From: UBA4615 sp046046245
GTDB taxonomy: Bacteria; Pseudomonadota; Gammaproteobacteria; Burkholderiales; Burkholderiaceae_E
Direction: 5' to 3'
Length of the DNA: 55,302 nt
Assembly (NCBI GenBank): GCA_046046245.1
Contig: JBJOKE010000084.1
Coordinates: 1-55,302 of the forward strand
Shown: in pieces, positions 1 through 8,644 of the stretch
How the letters are laid out: each line of letters opens with the position of its first letter
Position numbering within the stretch: the stretch's first letter is position 1
The notes under the pieces: generated by a model
Databases searched by the model: none
The model's input: only the letters and a program-made list of their open reading frames with translations
What the model was told of the DNA's origin: nothing
Made by a program: the position numbers and the translations under genes

Positions 1-158
1 GCATTCCGCTTGTGGCTCGGCACGCTCAAGCGCGCAACCCACGATACGTCTGGAGGCAGACCACCCCCAACACTTCGAGCATGGCCGCCCCCGCTTCGCG
101 GGCCGGGGCCATGTTGTCTGATCCGACTCCCCACGCCCCCGAGGGCGATCCGATCCTC

Positions 159-1664
159 ATGAACGAGAACCTCTACGCCCTGATCGCCGCGCGCTTCCCG
201 CAGGACCTGGACGCCTGCGCGATCGAGACCCACGACGGCCGCTACTGGACCTGGCGTGATCTCGACCGCGCGACCGGCCGGATCGCGAACCTGCTCGCGT
301 CGCTGAAGCTGCCCGTCGGCTCGCGCGTCGCCGTGCAGGTCGACAAGTCGGTCGAGGCGCTGTGCCTGTACCTCGCCACGCTGCGCGCAGGCCACGTGTT
401 CCTGCCGCTGAACTCGGCCTACCAGCAGTCAGAGATCGACTACTTCGTCGAGAACGCGGAGCCCGCGGTCGTCGTCTGCACGCCCGGCAACCGCAGCTGG
501 ATCGAGCCGATCGCGAAGGCCCGCGGCTCCAGGAGGGTGTTCACGCTGGCCGATGACGGTCGCGGCACGCTGCTCGAGGCCGCTGCGCCGATGAAGGATG
601 CGTTCCGCACCGTCGCCCGCAAGGCGACCGACCTCGCCGCGATCCTCTACACCTCGGGCACGACCGGCCGCAGCAAGGGCGCGATGCTGTCGCACGGCAA
701 CCTGTCGTCGAACGCGCTCGTGCTGAATGCCTACTGGCGCTGGCGCCGCGGCGACGTGCTGCTGCACGCCTTGCCGATCTTCCATGTCCACGGCCTGTTC
801 GTCGCGTCGCACGGCGCGCTGATGTCCGGCAACAAGATGATCTGGCTGCCCAGGTTCGACCCGAAGGAGGTGGTCCGGCAGATGGCGCGCTCGACCGTCT
901 TCATGGGCGTGCCGACGATGTACGTGCGACTGCTGGACGAGCCGTCCTTCACCGCGCAGGCGGCCGCGTCGATGCGGCTGTTCATCTCCGGTTCGGCGCC
1001 GCTGCTCACCGAGACCTTCAAGCAGTTCGAGGCGCGAACCGGCCAGCGGATCCTCGAGCGCTACGGCATGAGCGAGACGATCATGCTGACCTCGAATCCG
1101 TACGACGGCAATCGCATCGCGGGTACCGTCGGCCTGCCGCTGCCGGGCGTGTCGGTGCGGGTCGTCGACGATGCCGGGCGCGAGCTCGCCGCGCCCGAGA
1201 TCGGCGGCATCCAGGTCCGCGGCCCGAACGTGTTCTCCGGTTATTGGCGGATGCCCGAGAAGACCAGGGAGGAGTTCACCGAGGACGGCTGGTTCCGGAC
1301 CGGCGATGTCGGCCGATGGGATGCGAACGGCTACCTCTCGATCGTCGGTCGCAGCAAGGACCTGATCATCACCGGCGGCTACAACGTCTATCCGAAGGAG
1401 ATCGAGTCCTACCTCGACGACATGGACGGGGTGCTCGAGTCGGCGGTGATCGGCGTGCCGCATCGCGACTTCGGCGAGGCGGTCACCGCGGTGGTGGTCC
1501 GCAAGCCGGGCGCCTCGCTCGACGAGGTTGCGATCATCGGCGCGCTGAAGACGCGGATCGCCGGCTTCAAGGTGCCCAAGCGCGTGCACGTCGTCGACGA
1601 GCTGCCGCGCAACGCGATGGGCAAGGTGCAGAAGAACGAGCTGCGCAAGCGTTACGCGGACTGA
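159..1664 (+). CDS. matB: Malonyl-CoA synthetase (MatB-like acyl-CoA ligase)
   Basis: Adenylate-forming ligase that would activate malonate (or methylmalonate) with ATP and CoA to malonyl-CoA in the cytoplasm. About 501 residues, the usual MatB length. The AMP-binding P-loop reads TSGTTGRSKGAMLSHGNL, followed by YGMSET and the late motifs GWFRTGDVG and GRSKDLIITGGYNVYPKEIE; the C-terminal catalytic lysine lies in NAMGKVQK. The frame is open further upstream, but the family's N-terminus matches MNENLYALI, so I start at the ATG at 159; a GAGGG lies 13 nt upstream and an ATG at 111 is the alternative. No malonate decarboxylase or transporter gene is adjacent. Substrate choice within the acyl-CoA ligase family is inferred from N-terminal resemblance to MatB. 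Confidence 0.85.
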   Translation: MNENLYALIAARFPQDLDACAIETHDGRYWTWRDLDRATGRIANLLASLKLPVGSRVAVQVDKSVEALCLYLATLRAGHVFLPLNSAYQQSEIDYFVENAEPAVVVCTPGNRSWIEPIAKARGSRRVFTLADDGRGTLLEAAAPMKDAFRTVARKATDLAAILYTSGTTGRSKGAMLSHGNLSSNALVLNAYWRWRRGDVLLHALPIFHVHGLFVASHGALMSGNKMIWLPRFDPKEVVRQMARSTVFMGVPTMYVRLLDEPSFTAQAAASMRLFISGSAPLLTETFKQFEARTGQRILERYGMSETIMLTSNPYDGNRIAGTVGLPLPGVSVRVVDDAGRELAAPEIGGIQVRGPNVFSGYWRMPEKTREEFTEDGWFRTGDVGRWDANGYLSIVGRSKDLIITGGYNVYPKEIESYLDDMDGVLESAVIGVPHRDFGEAVTAVVVRKPGASLDEVAIIGALKTRIAGFKVPKRVHVVDELPRNAMGKVQKNELRKRYAD

Positions 1665-1670
1665 GTCGGA

Positions 1671-1696
1671 GCGACCCGGGCGCGTGACCCGGTCGC
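1671..1696. terminator. Hairpin between convergent genes
   Basis: GCGAC-(C)-CGGG pairs with CCCG-GTCGC around a 7-nt loop, giving nine pairs and one bulge between the convergent matB and TauE genes. There is no U-tract, so termination is inferred from position and stem strength. Confidence 0.4.
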
Positions 1697-1702
1697 GCGC
1701 GC

Positions 1703-2512
1703 TCAGCCGCGCAGAGCGCGCGAGAGCATGTACGCGGCGAGCGACAGCAGCAGCACGGCGAATATCCGGCGCAGCGTCTTCGTCGGGATCGCGTGGGCGA
1801 CCCGAGCGCCCCAGGGCGCGGTCGTGACGCTCGCCGCGGAGATGCAGGCCAGCGCCGGCAGGTACAGGTAGCCGACGGTGCCGGCCGGCAGGCTCAGGTC
1901 GCGGCCGGCCCACGCGTAGCCGATCGCGCCGGCGAGCGCGATCGGGAAGCCGCAGGCCGAGCTGCTCGCGACCGCCGAGATCATCGGCAGGTTGCGGCGC
2001 GCGAGGAACGGAACCGTCATGAACGCGCCGCCCGCACCGAGCAGCGCCGACAGTGCGCCGATCGCTCCGCCCGCGGCGAACATGCCGGCCGAACCGGGCA
2101 GTTGCCGGTCCGGCGCCGGCGGTCGGCTCGAGATCATCCGCAGTGCGGACCACCCGATGAAGAGCCCGAAGAAGGCCGCGAGCGCCCGGCCGGGTACGGC
2201 GTGCGCGAGCTGCGCCGCGAGCAGCGAGCCCGCGAGGATGCCGGGCGCGAGCCCGCGGACCACGTCCCAGCGCACCGCGCCTCGCGCGTGGTGCGCTCGC
2301 ACGCTCGAGACCGACGTGAACACGATCGTCGTCAGCGAGGTGGCGATCGCGACCTTGACCACCTCGTCGTGCGGGAAGCCCACGGCATCGAGGGCCATCG
2401 ACATGAACGGCACCATCAGCATCCCGCCGCCGATGCCGAGCAGGCCGGCAGCGAAGCCGGTGAACGCGCCGAGGACCAGCAGCGCGGCGACGATCGGGAC
2501 GGTCATGGGCAC
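1703..2512 (-). CDS. TauE/SafE family sulfite/anion exporter-like membrane protein
   Basis: Integral inner-membrane protein of 269 residues with about eight hydrophobic segments. The glycine-rich GLLGIGGGMLMVPF close to the N-terminus and its repeat GALSALLGAGGAFMTVPFL in the second half are the twin motifs of the TauE/SafE (DUF81) family, members of which export sulfite, sulfoacetate or other organosulfur anions. The substrate cannot be told from sequence, and no sulfonate genes lie nearby. The chosen ATG is at 2512; MTVPIVAALL starting at 2506 would also work. It is convergent with matB and upstream of nothing in the same direction, so it is probably monocistronic. Confidence 0.85.
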   Translation of the reverse strand: MPMTVPIVAALLVLGAFTGFAAGLLGIGGGMLMVPFMSMALDAVGFPHDEVVKVAIATSLTTIVFTSVSSVRAHHARGAVRWDVVRGLAPGILAGSLLAAQLAHAVPGRALAAFFGLFIGWSALRMISSRPPAPDRQLPGSAGMFAAGGAIGALSALLGAGGAFMTVPFLARRNLPMISAVASSSACGFPIALAGAIGYAWAGRDLSLPAGTVGYLYLPALACISAASVTTAPWGARVAHAIPTKTLRRIFAVLLLSLAAYMLSRALRG

Positions 2513-2579
2513 GCGCCTCGGCGGCGCTCGCGGGGCAGGTCGGACGGGGCGCGCAGTGTACCGTGCGCGGCGTCCCGGC

Positions 2580-3056
2580 TCAGGCGAGCAGGCGCTGCAG
2601 CGCGTCCCACTCGTCCGAGGTCACCGGCGTGATGGACAGCCGGTTGCCCCGGCGCAGCACCTGCAGGTCGCAGAGGATCGGCTGGCCGCGGAGTTCGCCC
2701 GGCTCGACGAAGCGCGTGCGGCGCAGCGCGCGGACGTCGACCAGCATCCAGCGCGGCGCGTCCGGCTTCGCGGCGGCGTCGAAGTACGGCGACGCGGCGT
2801 CGAACTGGGTCGGGTCGGGGTAGGGCGCCGACACGACCTCGGCGAGCCCCGCGATGCCGGGCGGGACGCAGCCGGAGTGCCAGAAGACCACGCCGTCGCC
2901 GACGCGCATCGCGTCCCGCATGAAGTTGCGGGCCTGGTAGTTCCGGACGCCGACCCAGGGAACGGTCGCGCCGGGCGCGGCGAGCGCATCGTCGATCGAG
3001 CACGCTTCGGGCTCGGACTTCATCAGCCAGAAGCGCCGCTCGCTGCGGTCGGTCAT
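2580..3056 (-). CDS. EVE domain-containing protein (PUA-like fold)
   Basis: 158 residues starting MTDRSERRFWLMKSEP. The WLMKSEP opening, the WVGVRNYQARNFMRDAMRVGD segment and the VVFWHSGC strand are typical of EVE domains, PUA-like folds that bind modified bases in nucleic acids. The whole protein is a single domain, the usual size of the stand-alone bacterial family often annotated as thymocyte nuclear protein 1-like. The start at 3056 is where family similarity begins; the frame remains open further upstream but that part is not EVE-like. In many Betaproteobacteria this gene follows zapA and the 6S RNA gene on the same strand, as here. Its cellular substrate is unknown. Confidence 0.88.
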   Translation of the reverse strand: MTDRSERRFWLMKSEPEACSIDDALAAPGATVPWVGVRNYQARNFMRDAMRVGDGVVFWHSGCVPPGIAGLAEVVSAPYPDPTQFDAASPYFDAAAKPDAPRWMLVDVRALRRTRFVEPGELRGQPILCDLQVLRRGNRLSITPVTSDEWDALQRLLA

Positions 3057-3139
3057 CGTGGATCGATCGGAAGGGCGGGACGCGTCGCCCCGCCCGCTGC
3101 GCCAACGCGTGCGCTCAGCGCACGCCGCGATGAATGAGG

Positions 3140-3323
3140 GACCCCGCCTGTGCCGGTCGACCAGCATCCTGAACCGTGAAGTTCAGGGCGGCCGCGAGTG
3201 GCATCACATCAGGTTCGTCCGACGGAGGGACGATCGCAACAGTGACGCACAACATTGACCCGCGGCCTGGGTGCTTTCGCATTGGTTCAAGGAATGTATG
3301 GCCTAAGCGAACACCGCAGGGTT
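3140..3323 (-). ncRNA. ssrS: 6S RNA
   Basis: Global regulator RNA that mimics an open promoter and sequesters the housekeeping RNA polymerase holoenzyme. On the minus strand the 5' arm CCCTGCGGTGTTCGC pairs with the 3' arm CACAGGCGGGG to form the closing stem. The 5' part contains the conserved TTCCTTGAACC, and the 3' part forms the hairpin CCTGAAC-TTCA-CGGTTCAGG. The length of about 184 nt and the position just downstream of zapA are both classic. The ends are estimated: the 5' end is set 7-8 nt after the -10 element and the 3' end by the closing stem. Confidence 0.85.
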
Positions 3324-3329
3324 GAGTCG

Positions 3330-3358
3330 ATTGTACTGCGCGGCGGCGGGGGCAGAAA
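3330..3358 (-). promoter_or_regulatory. Sigma-70 promoter of the 6S RNA gene
   Basis: On the minus strand a TTTCTG -35-like hexamer (3358-3353) is followed after 17 nt by the -10 TACAAT (3335-3330), placing the start near 3323, exactly at the 6S closing stem. Confidence 0.65.
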
Positions 3359-3427
3359 GCTCGGCCGACGATCGGCCGATCGGCCGTCCGGCCGAGGCGC
3401 GCGGCGATGCCGCCGCGCCACGGCTCG

Positions 3428-3730
3428 TCAGAAGAGCGAATCCTGCCGACGCAGCTCGGCGTCGAGTTCCTCGGTCATCCGGCGCAGCCGCCGCGCGGTC
3501 TCGGCCGGCGGCGCGGCGTCGGCAGCCTCGCGCGAATCGAGCAGGTCGTGGGCGAGTTGCAGGGCCGCCATCACCGCGATGCGGTCGAGGCCGGCGACCC
3601 GACCAGCGTCCCGGATCGAGCGCATCTTCTCGTCGACGACCCGCACCGCGTCGAGCAGGCGCGTCTTCTCCTCGACGGGCACCGCGAGGCGGTAGTCGCG
3701 ATCGAGGATGCGGACGTCGATCTGCTCCAT
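3428..3730 (-). CDS. zapA: Cell division protein ZapA
   Basis: 100-residue FtsZ-ring-associated protein that cross-links FtsZ protofilaments at midcell. The N-terminal MEQIDVRILDRDYRLAVP strand segment (the ZapA signature close to IxILGxxY) is followed by a long helical region DAVRVVDEKMRSIRDAGRVAGLDRIAVMAALQLAHDLL that forms the dimer coiled coil. Length matches the family. Its ATG lies 1 nt after the stop of the upstream small coiled-coil gene, so the two are surely co-transcribed, and the 6S RNA gene follows 104 nt downstream. Confidence 0.93.
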   Translation of the reverse strand: MEQIDVRILDRDYRLAVPVEEKTRLLDAVRVVDEKMRSIRDAGRVAGLDRIAVMAALQLAHDLLDSREAADAAPPAETARRLRRMTEELDAELRRQDSLF

Positions 3731-3731
3731 C

Positions 3732-3953
3732 TCAGTGGGCGACGTCGCTGAGGTCGTCGGCGAAGGCGGGCAGTCGGGACAGGGCCGCCTCGACCCGGCT
3801 GCGTGCCTCGCTCATCCGGCGCTCGATGCGCTGGCGGGCCTCGCGGGACTCGGCGAGCTCGGCCTGCAGCCGACGGTTCTCGTCGGCGAGCCGGCGGGCT
3901 CCCTGGAGCAGGCGCTCGATGCGCTCCTGCAGCGCCTGCAGATCGTCTTCCAT
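3732..3953 (-). CDS. Small coiled-coil ZapB-like protein upstream of zapA
   Basis: 73 residues, almost entirely heptad-patterned helix: MEDDLQALQERIERLLQGARRL then a Glu/Arg-rich repeat region. Short proteins of this kind encoded immediately before zapA in Betaproteobacteria are usually annotated ZapB-like or SlyX-like; a role in Z-ring organisation is inferred from gene order. Only the last part of a much longer open frame is real: the start at 3953 is the last ATG before the coiled coil, and the upstream part overlaps the divergent membrane-protein gene. A TACCAT hexamer 7 nt upstream of this ATG, with no ribosome binding site, suggests a possible leaderless transcript. Confidence 0.7.
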   Translation of the reverse strand: MEDDLQALQERIERLLQGARRLADENRRLQAELAESREARQRIERRMSEARSRVEAALSRLPAFADDLSDVAH

Positions 3954-4049
3954 CCGGGCGATGGTAGGGACTCGCCCTGCCAGGGTCAAGCCGACGGCCG
4001 AGCCTGGAGGCAGGACGGGCGGATCCGACGGATCGGTTAGCATCGGCGG

Positions 4050-6380
4050 ATGTCCTGGAGCCCGGGGGCCCGCGTCGGCCGGTCGGTCCGGCGGCTTCGC
4101 GCGGTCGGCCGTGCGGCCGTCGGAGGCCTCGTCGCGACCGTCCGGGGCATGACCTGCGCGGCGGTGCTGGGCCTGGCCCTGCCTGCGGGCGTGCCGGCTC
4201 CGGCCCACGCCCAGCAGCCGATGTCCGTGGAGGGACGGACGGGCCCGCAGCGGATCGATGCGGTGGTGGTCGAACTTGTCGCCGACCGCGTCGCGGTCGA
4301 GCCGGGCGGCACCGTCGAGCTCGCGCTGAGGCTCCGCCACGACCCGCACTGGCACACGTACTGGCGCAACCCCGGCGACTCCGGCCTCGCGACCCAGGTG
4401 GAACCGTCCGGGCCCGCTGGCGCGCGGTTCGGGCCGATCCGCTGGCCGGCTCCGATGCGGATCTGGGTCGGCCCGCTCGCCAACTACGGCTACGAGGACG
4501 ACGTCCTGCTGCCGTTCCGCGCCGACCTGCCCGTCGGGCTCGCCGGGCCCCGGGTCCGCTTCGTCGCGGCCGCGCAGTGGCTGGTGTGCAAGGACGTCTG
4601 CGTGCCGGGCGAGGCCCGCGTCGCCGTGGAACTGCCGGTGGTCGCCGCCGGCACGGGCCCCGCGCGCTCGGCGCAGGCGCCTCTGTTCGACGCGGCCGCC
4701 GCGCGGACGCCGGACCCGGCGGCGGCGATCGCCGGCACCGCCCATCGAGACGGCGGACGCCTTGCGCTGGCGTTCGCGACGCCGACCGGCCTGCCCGCGC
4801 CGGGACGCGCCGAGTTCTTCCCGTATGCCGATGGGGTGGTGTCCGCCCCCGCGCCGCAGGCGCTGTCGCGCACGGCGGACGGCTGGCGGCTCGACCTGGC
4901 GCTGGCCGACGGCGCGTCGCTACCGGCCTCGGTCGACGGCCTGATCCGCCTGGACGACGCGGTGCGGGACCTGCGCGCCGCGCTCGTCGCCGGACCGGCG
5001 GCCGCGGGCACCGCAGTGTCGGTGGCCGATCGACCGGCCGGCCTGTCGAAGGCGGGCGGCGCGTTGCTCGCGAACGTGTCGAGCGGTCCGGCCGGCACGA
5101 CCGGCTCGGGTCCCGGCGCGCCCGACGTGCCCGCCGTCGACGCGGGCTTCGCGCTCGCGCTCGCGTTCGGCCTGATCGGCGGCGCGATCCTGAACCTGAT
5201 GCCCTGCGTGTTCCCGGTGGTGGGCCTGAAGGTGCTCGGCTTCGCGCAGGCCTCGGCGCATGCGCACGGCGCGGACGGTGCGATGCGCCGTGGCGCGCTC
5301 GCGTTCGCGGCCGGCGTCCTCGTGTCGTTCTGGCTGCTCGCCGGCGCGATGCTCGCGCTGCGTGCCGCGGGCGAATCGGTCGGCTGGGGGTTCCAGCTGC
5401 AGTCGCCCGCGTTCGTCGCAGGGATGGCGCTGCTCTTCGTCGCCGTCGGTCTGAATTTCTCGGGCGTCTTCGAATTCGGCCTCTCGCTCACGCGACTCGG
5501 CGGCGTCGGCGGCGGCTCGACCGCCGGGTCGTTCGGCGCGGGCGTGCTCGCGGTGCTGGTCGCGACGCCATGCACCGCCCCCTTCATGGGCTCGGCGCTC
5601 GGGTTCACGCTGTCGCAGCCGGCGGCCTTCACGCTCGCGGTCTTCACCGCGATCGGACTGGGCATGGCGCTGCCCTACCTGGTGCTCGGCTGGATGCCCG
5701 GCTGGGTGTCTCGGCTGCCACGCCCCGGACGCTGGATGCAGACGCTGCGGCAGGTGCTCGCATTTCCGATGTACGCGACCGCCGCCTGGCTCGCCTGGGT
5801 CCTCGTCCAGCAGGCGGGCCCCGATGCGATGCTGCGGCTGCTGCTCGCGGCGATCGTCGTGGCCGCCGCGGCCTGGTCCTGGGGCCGCTGGATGAACGGC
5901 GCGCCGCAGCGGCCCGCGATCGGGTGGGCGTCGCTGGCCGCGGCGGCGGCCGCGACGGCGGGCCTGCTCGGCCCGGTCGTCGATGCGGTGCCGGGCGACG
6001 GCGCCTCGCGTGCCGCCGCATCGGGCCCGGCATCCGCCGGTCCGATCGCCTGGGAGGCGTGGAGCGAGGCGCGGGTCGCCGCCGCGATCGCCGAGGGGCG
6101 CACGGTCTTCATCGACTTCACGGCCGCATGGTGCGTCAGCTGCCAGGCGAACAAGAAGCTCGTGCTCGAGCGGGACGCGGTCGCGCAGGCGATGCGCGAA
6201 CGGAGGGTGCTGGCCCTTCGCGCCGACTGGACGAACCGCGATCCGGCGATCACCGCCGCGCTCGCGCGCTTCGGCCGCAACGGCGTGCCGCTCTACCTGG
6301 TGATCAAGCCCGGCGAGCCGCACGCGCGCGTGCTCCCCGAACTGCTGACCCCCTCGATCGTCGTCGACGCGCTCCGCTGA
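4050..6380 (+). CDS. DsbD/ScsB-like thiol-disulfide interchange membrane protein
   Basis: 776-residue protein with the three-part plan of DsbD/ScsB: signal peptide (basic n-region, cleavage near AHA-QQ around residue 55); a periplasmic domain of the ScsB type with WLVCKDVCVPG (Cys180, Cys184); a multi-span membrane domain whose conserved cysteines lie in NLMPCVFPVVG (Cys386) and ATPCTAPFMG (Cys508); and a C-terminal thioredoxin domain with the redox motif AWCVSC (Cys695, Cys698). It would carry electrons from cytoplasmic thioredoxin across the inner membrane to periplasmic partners. All six expected cysteines are present. No other dsb or cytochrome c maturation gene is near. A TAGCAT hexamer sits 6 nt before the ATG and no Shine-Dalgarno is visible; an internal ATG at 4149 would give an n-region without basic residues and is less likely. 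Confidence 0.9.
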   Translation: MSWSPGARVGRSVRRLRAVGRAAVGGLVATVRGMTCAAVLGLALPAGVPAPAHAQQPMSVEGRTGPQRIDAVVVELVADRVAVEPGGTVELALRLRHDPHWHTYWRNPGDSGLATQVEPSGPAGARFGPIRWPAPMRIWVGPLANYGYEDDVLLPFRADLPVGLAGPRVRFVAAAQWLVCKDVCVPGEARVAVELPVVAAGTGPARSAQAPLFDAAAARTPDPAAAIAGTAHRDGGRLALAFATPTGLPAPGRAEFFPYADGVVSAPAPQALSRTADGWRLDLALADGASLPASVDGLIRLDDAVRDLRAALVAGPAAAGTAVSVADRPAGLSKAGGALLANVSSGPAGTTGSGPGAPDVPAVDAGFALALAFGLIGGAILNLMPCVFPVVGLKVLGFAQASAHAHGADGAMRRGALAFAAGVLVSFWLLAGAMLALRAAGESVGWGFQLQSPAFVAGMALLFVAVGLNFSGVFEFGLSLTRLGGVGGGSTAGSFGAGVLAVLVATPCTAPFMGSALGFTLSQPAAFTLAVFTAIGLGMALPYLVLGWMPGWVSRLPRPGRWMQTLRQVLAFPMYATAAWLAWVLVQQAGPDAMLRLLLAAIVVAAAAWSWGRWMNGAPQRPAIGWASLAAAAAATAGLLGPVVDAVPGDGASRAAASGPASAGPIAWEAWSEARVAAAIAEGRTVFIDFTAAWCVSCQANKKLVLERDAVAQAMRERRVLALRADWTNRDPAITAALARFGRNGVPLYLVIKPGEPHARVLPELLTPSIVVDALR

Positions 6381-6554
6381 GGTCGCGCCGGTCCTGGTGC
6401 GCCCGTGATGAGGCGCATGCCACGATTCGCCCATCGGGCCGACGACGGCCGACCGCTTCGTCGATAGAATGGCGGGCGATTCGTTCCCGTCGCGTCGTCG
6501 TGCGGTCGTCGATTCGCAGCACGTCCCGCGCGAGCCACCGGAGCCTCCTCGAAC

Positions 6555-7181
6555 ATGCCCGTGATCGCAGTCGTGAACCCCAAGGGGGGCGTCGGCAAGA
6601 CCACCCTCGCCACCAACATCGCCGGCTACTACGCGACCGGCAACACGCCGGTCATGCTCGGCGACGTCGATCGCCAGGCCTCGGCCCGCGCCTGGCTCGA
6701 CCTGCGCCCCGGCGAGGCGGCGCCGATCCGCAACTGGGACGTCGACGGTTCGGTCGCCCGGCCGCCGAAGGGGGTGACCCACGTCGTGCTCGACACGCCC
6801 GCGCAGATCGATCCGAAGCGTCTCGCGCAGGTCGTGCGGATCGCCGACAAGGTCGTCGTTCCCCTGCAGCCGTCGATGTTCGACATCCTCGCGACCCGCG
6901 ACTTCCTCCAGCAGCTGAAGACGCAGTACGGCGGCGGCCGACGTCTCGCCGACAAGGTCGCGATCGTCGGCATGCGCCTCGATCCGCGGACCCGCGCGGC
7001 CGAGGAGCTCGGTCGCTTCGTCACGTCGCTCGGCGTGCCGGTGGCCGGCTACCTGCGCGACACGCAGAACTACGTGCACCTCGCCGCGCACGGCCTGTCG
7101 CTGTTCGACGTGCCCGCCAGCAGCGTCCGCCAGGACCGCGACACCTGGCAGGGCCTGCTCGGCTGGCTGAACACGCACTGA
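6555..7181 (+). CDS. Orphan ParA/MinD-family ATPase
   Basis: 208-residue P-loop ATPase of the ParA superfamily. The deviant Walker A is KGGVGKTT at residues 10-17 with the signature lysine at position 10; the switch I-like GDVDRQ follows at 36-41, and Walker B is HVVLDTPAQ near residue 80. It lacks the N-terminal DNA-binding region of plasmid-type ParA, and no parB or parS-like repeats are nearby, so it is an orphan with unknown cargo; related small ParAs position protein complexes or chemoreceptors. A TAGAAT -10-like hexamer at 6465-6470 leaves an 80-nt leader. The GTG of the next gene follows 7 nt after the stop, which suggests co-transcription with the TldD-like gene. Confidence 0.85.
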   Translation: MPVIAVVNPKGGVGKTTLATNIAGYYATGNTPVMLGDVDRQASARAWLDLRPGEAAPIRNWDVDGSVARPPKGVTHVVLDTPAQIDPKRLAQVVRIADKVVVPLQPSMFDILATRDFLQQLKTQYGGGRRLADKVAIVGMRLDPRTRAAEELGRFVTSLGVPVAGYLRDTQNYVHLAAHGLSLFDVPASSVRQDRDTWQGLLGWLNTH

Positions 7182-7188
7182 GATCCGT

Positions 7189-8643
7189 GTGAGCGGCGCG
7201 AGCCCCGCGTTGCCGCGCGCGTCGAACCGCGATGCGAGGCTCTCCGTCCGGATCGTCGACGACGCGATCGAGCGGCTGTTCGTCCGCCGCTCGATCGTCC
7301 ACCCGATCTCGCTGTCGCGCGACCGCGGCGCGATGGTCACCGTCTGGCGGCGCGGCGGCGTGGGCTACTGCGCGACCGCCGATCTCTCCGCCGAAGGCCT
7401 GCAGCGTGCCGCCGACGAGGCCGATCACTGGGCCGCGCTCGTCGAGCGGCACGGCGTGTTCGACGGCCTCGACCTGCGCGAGCTGCCCGAGGCCGTGTCG
7501 GTCGCCGCGCCCGCGGAAGCCGTCGAGGAGCCGATGCCGTCGCGCGCCGAGCTGCTCGGCCTGCTGCGCGCGGAGAGCGAGGCGATGCGCATCGATCCGC
7601 GGATCGTCTCCTGGACGGCGCAGCTGCGCGTCACACGACGCGAGCAGCGGCTGATCGTCGACGGCGTCGAGCGCAGCGGGGTGCTGCAGCGCTACGTCGA
7701 GGCGAACCTCGATGCCACCGCGGTCGACGGCGGCGTCTCGCAGACCCGCTCGCTCGGTGGGCAGTACAACGGCTTCTGCCAGCGCGGCGGCTTCGAGGTG
7801 GTTCGTGCGAGCGGCCTCGTCGGCGGTGGCGCGAGGGTGGCCGGCGAGGCGCTGGCGCTGCTCGCCGCGCCCGAGTGCCCGACGGGCCCGCGCGATCTGC
7901 TGCTGATGCCCGACCAGATGATGCTGCAGATCCACGAGTCGATCGGCCATCCGCTCGAGCTCGACCGGATCCTCGGCGACGAGCGCAACTTCGCGGGCGG
8001 CAGCTTCGTGACGCCGGACCTCTTCGGCAGCTATCGATACGGCTCGCCGCTGCTCAACGTGAGCTTCGACCCGGACGTGCCGCGCGAACTCGCCGGATAC
8101 GCGGTCGACGACGACGGCGAGCCCGCGCGCAAGGTCTGGCTGATCCGCGACGGCATCCTGCAGCGCCCGCTGGGCGGCGCGCTGTCGCGGCTGCGCGCGG
8201 CCGCGCGAGGCGCCGCGCTCGAGGGCACGGCCAACGCGCGCGCGGTCGGCTGGCATCGGCCGCCGATCGACCGCATGGCCAACCTCAACGTCGAGCCCGG
8301 CGACACCCCGCTCGACGCGATGATCGCGTCGGTCGAGCGCGGCGTGCTGATGCGCACCAACGCCTCGTGGTCGATCGACGACGCACGGAACAAGTTCCAG
8401 TTCGGCTGCGAGTGGGGTCGTCTGATCGAGGACGGCCGGCTCACGACCGTGGTTCGCAATCCGGGCTACCGCGGGGTGTCGGCGACCTTCTGGCGCAGCC
8501 TCGCGGCGGTCGGCGATGCCGCCGGCGTCGAGGTGCTGGGTACACCGTACTGCGGCAAGGGCGAGCCGGGGCAGGTGGTCCGCGTCGGGCATGCGTCGCC
8601 GCCTTGCCTGTTCCGCGAGGTCGACGTGTTCGGAGGTGCCTGA
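7189..8643 (+). CDS. TldD-like metallopeptidase
   Basis: 484-residue member of the TldD/PmbA (U62) family, with the zinc-binding motif HESIGH at residues 249-254 (the family's HExxxH) followed by LELDRILGDE. TldD with its partner TldE makes a heterodimeric protease that cuts unfolded peptides and matures some ribosomal peptides. The start is a GTG at 7189, seven bases after parA; no better start is visible. The next gene, a TldE-like partner, begins one base after this stop, so a heterodimer is likely. The sequence looks more like the divergent 'metallopeptidase TldD-related' group than canonical tldD, so orthology to E. coli TldD is uncertain. Confidence 0.85.
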   Translation: MSGASPALPRASNRDARLSVRIVDDAIERLFVRRSIVHPISLSRDRGAMVTVWRRGGVGYCATADLSAEGLQRAADEADHWAALVERHGVFDGLDLRELPEAVSVAAPAEAVEEPMPSRAELLGLLRAESEAMRIDPRIVSWTAQLRVTRREQRLIVDGVERSGVLQRYVEANLDATAVDGGVSQTRSLGGQYNGFCQRGGFEVVRASGLVGGGARVAGEALALLAAPECPTGPRDLLLMPDQMMLQIHESIGHPLELDRILGDERNFAGGSFVTPDLFGSYRYGSPLLNVSFDPDVPRELAGYAVDDDGEPARKVWLIRDGILQRPLGGALSRLRAAARGAALEGTANARAVGWHRPPIDRMANLNVEPGDTPLDAMIASVERGVLMRTNASWSIDDARNKFQFGCEWGRLIEDGRLTTVVRNPGYRGVSATFWRSLAAVGDAAGVEVLGTPYCGKGEPGQVVRVGHASPPCLFREVDVFGGA

Positions 8644-8644
8644 G

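Noticed and set aside
3369..3395. Repeated ATCGGCCG palindromes as a regulatory site
   Set aside because: Short GC-rich self-complementary runs between zapA and the 6S gene; they may be a weak terminator, but no specific site can be supported.
6555..7181. Plasmid or chromosome partition locus
   Set aside because: No parB partner and no parS-like repeats are nearby; the ATPase is an orphan.
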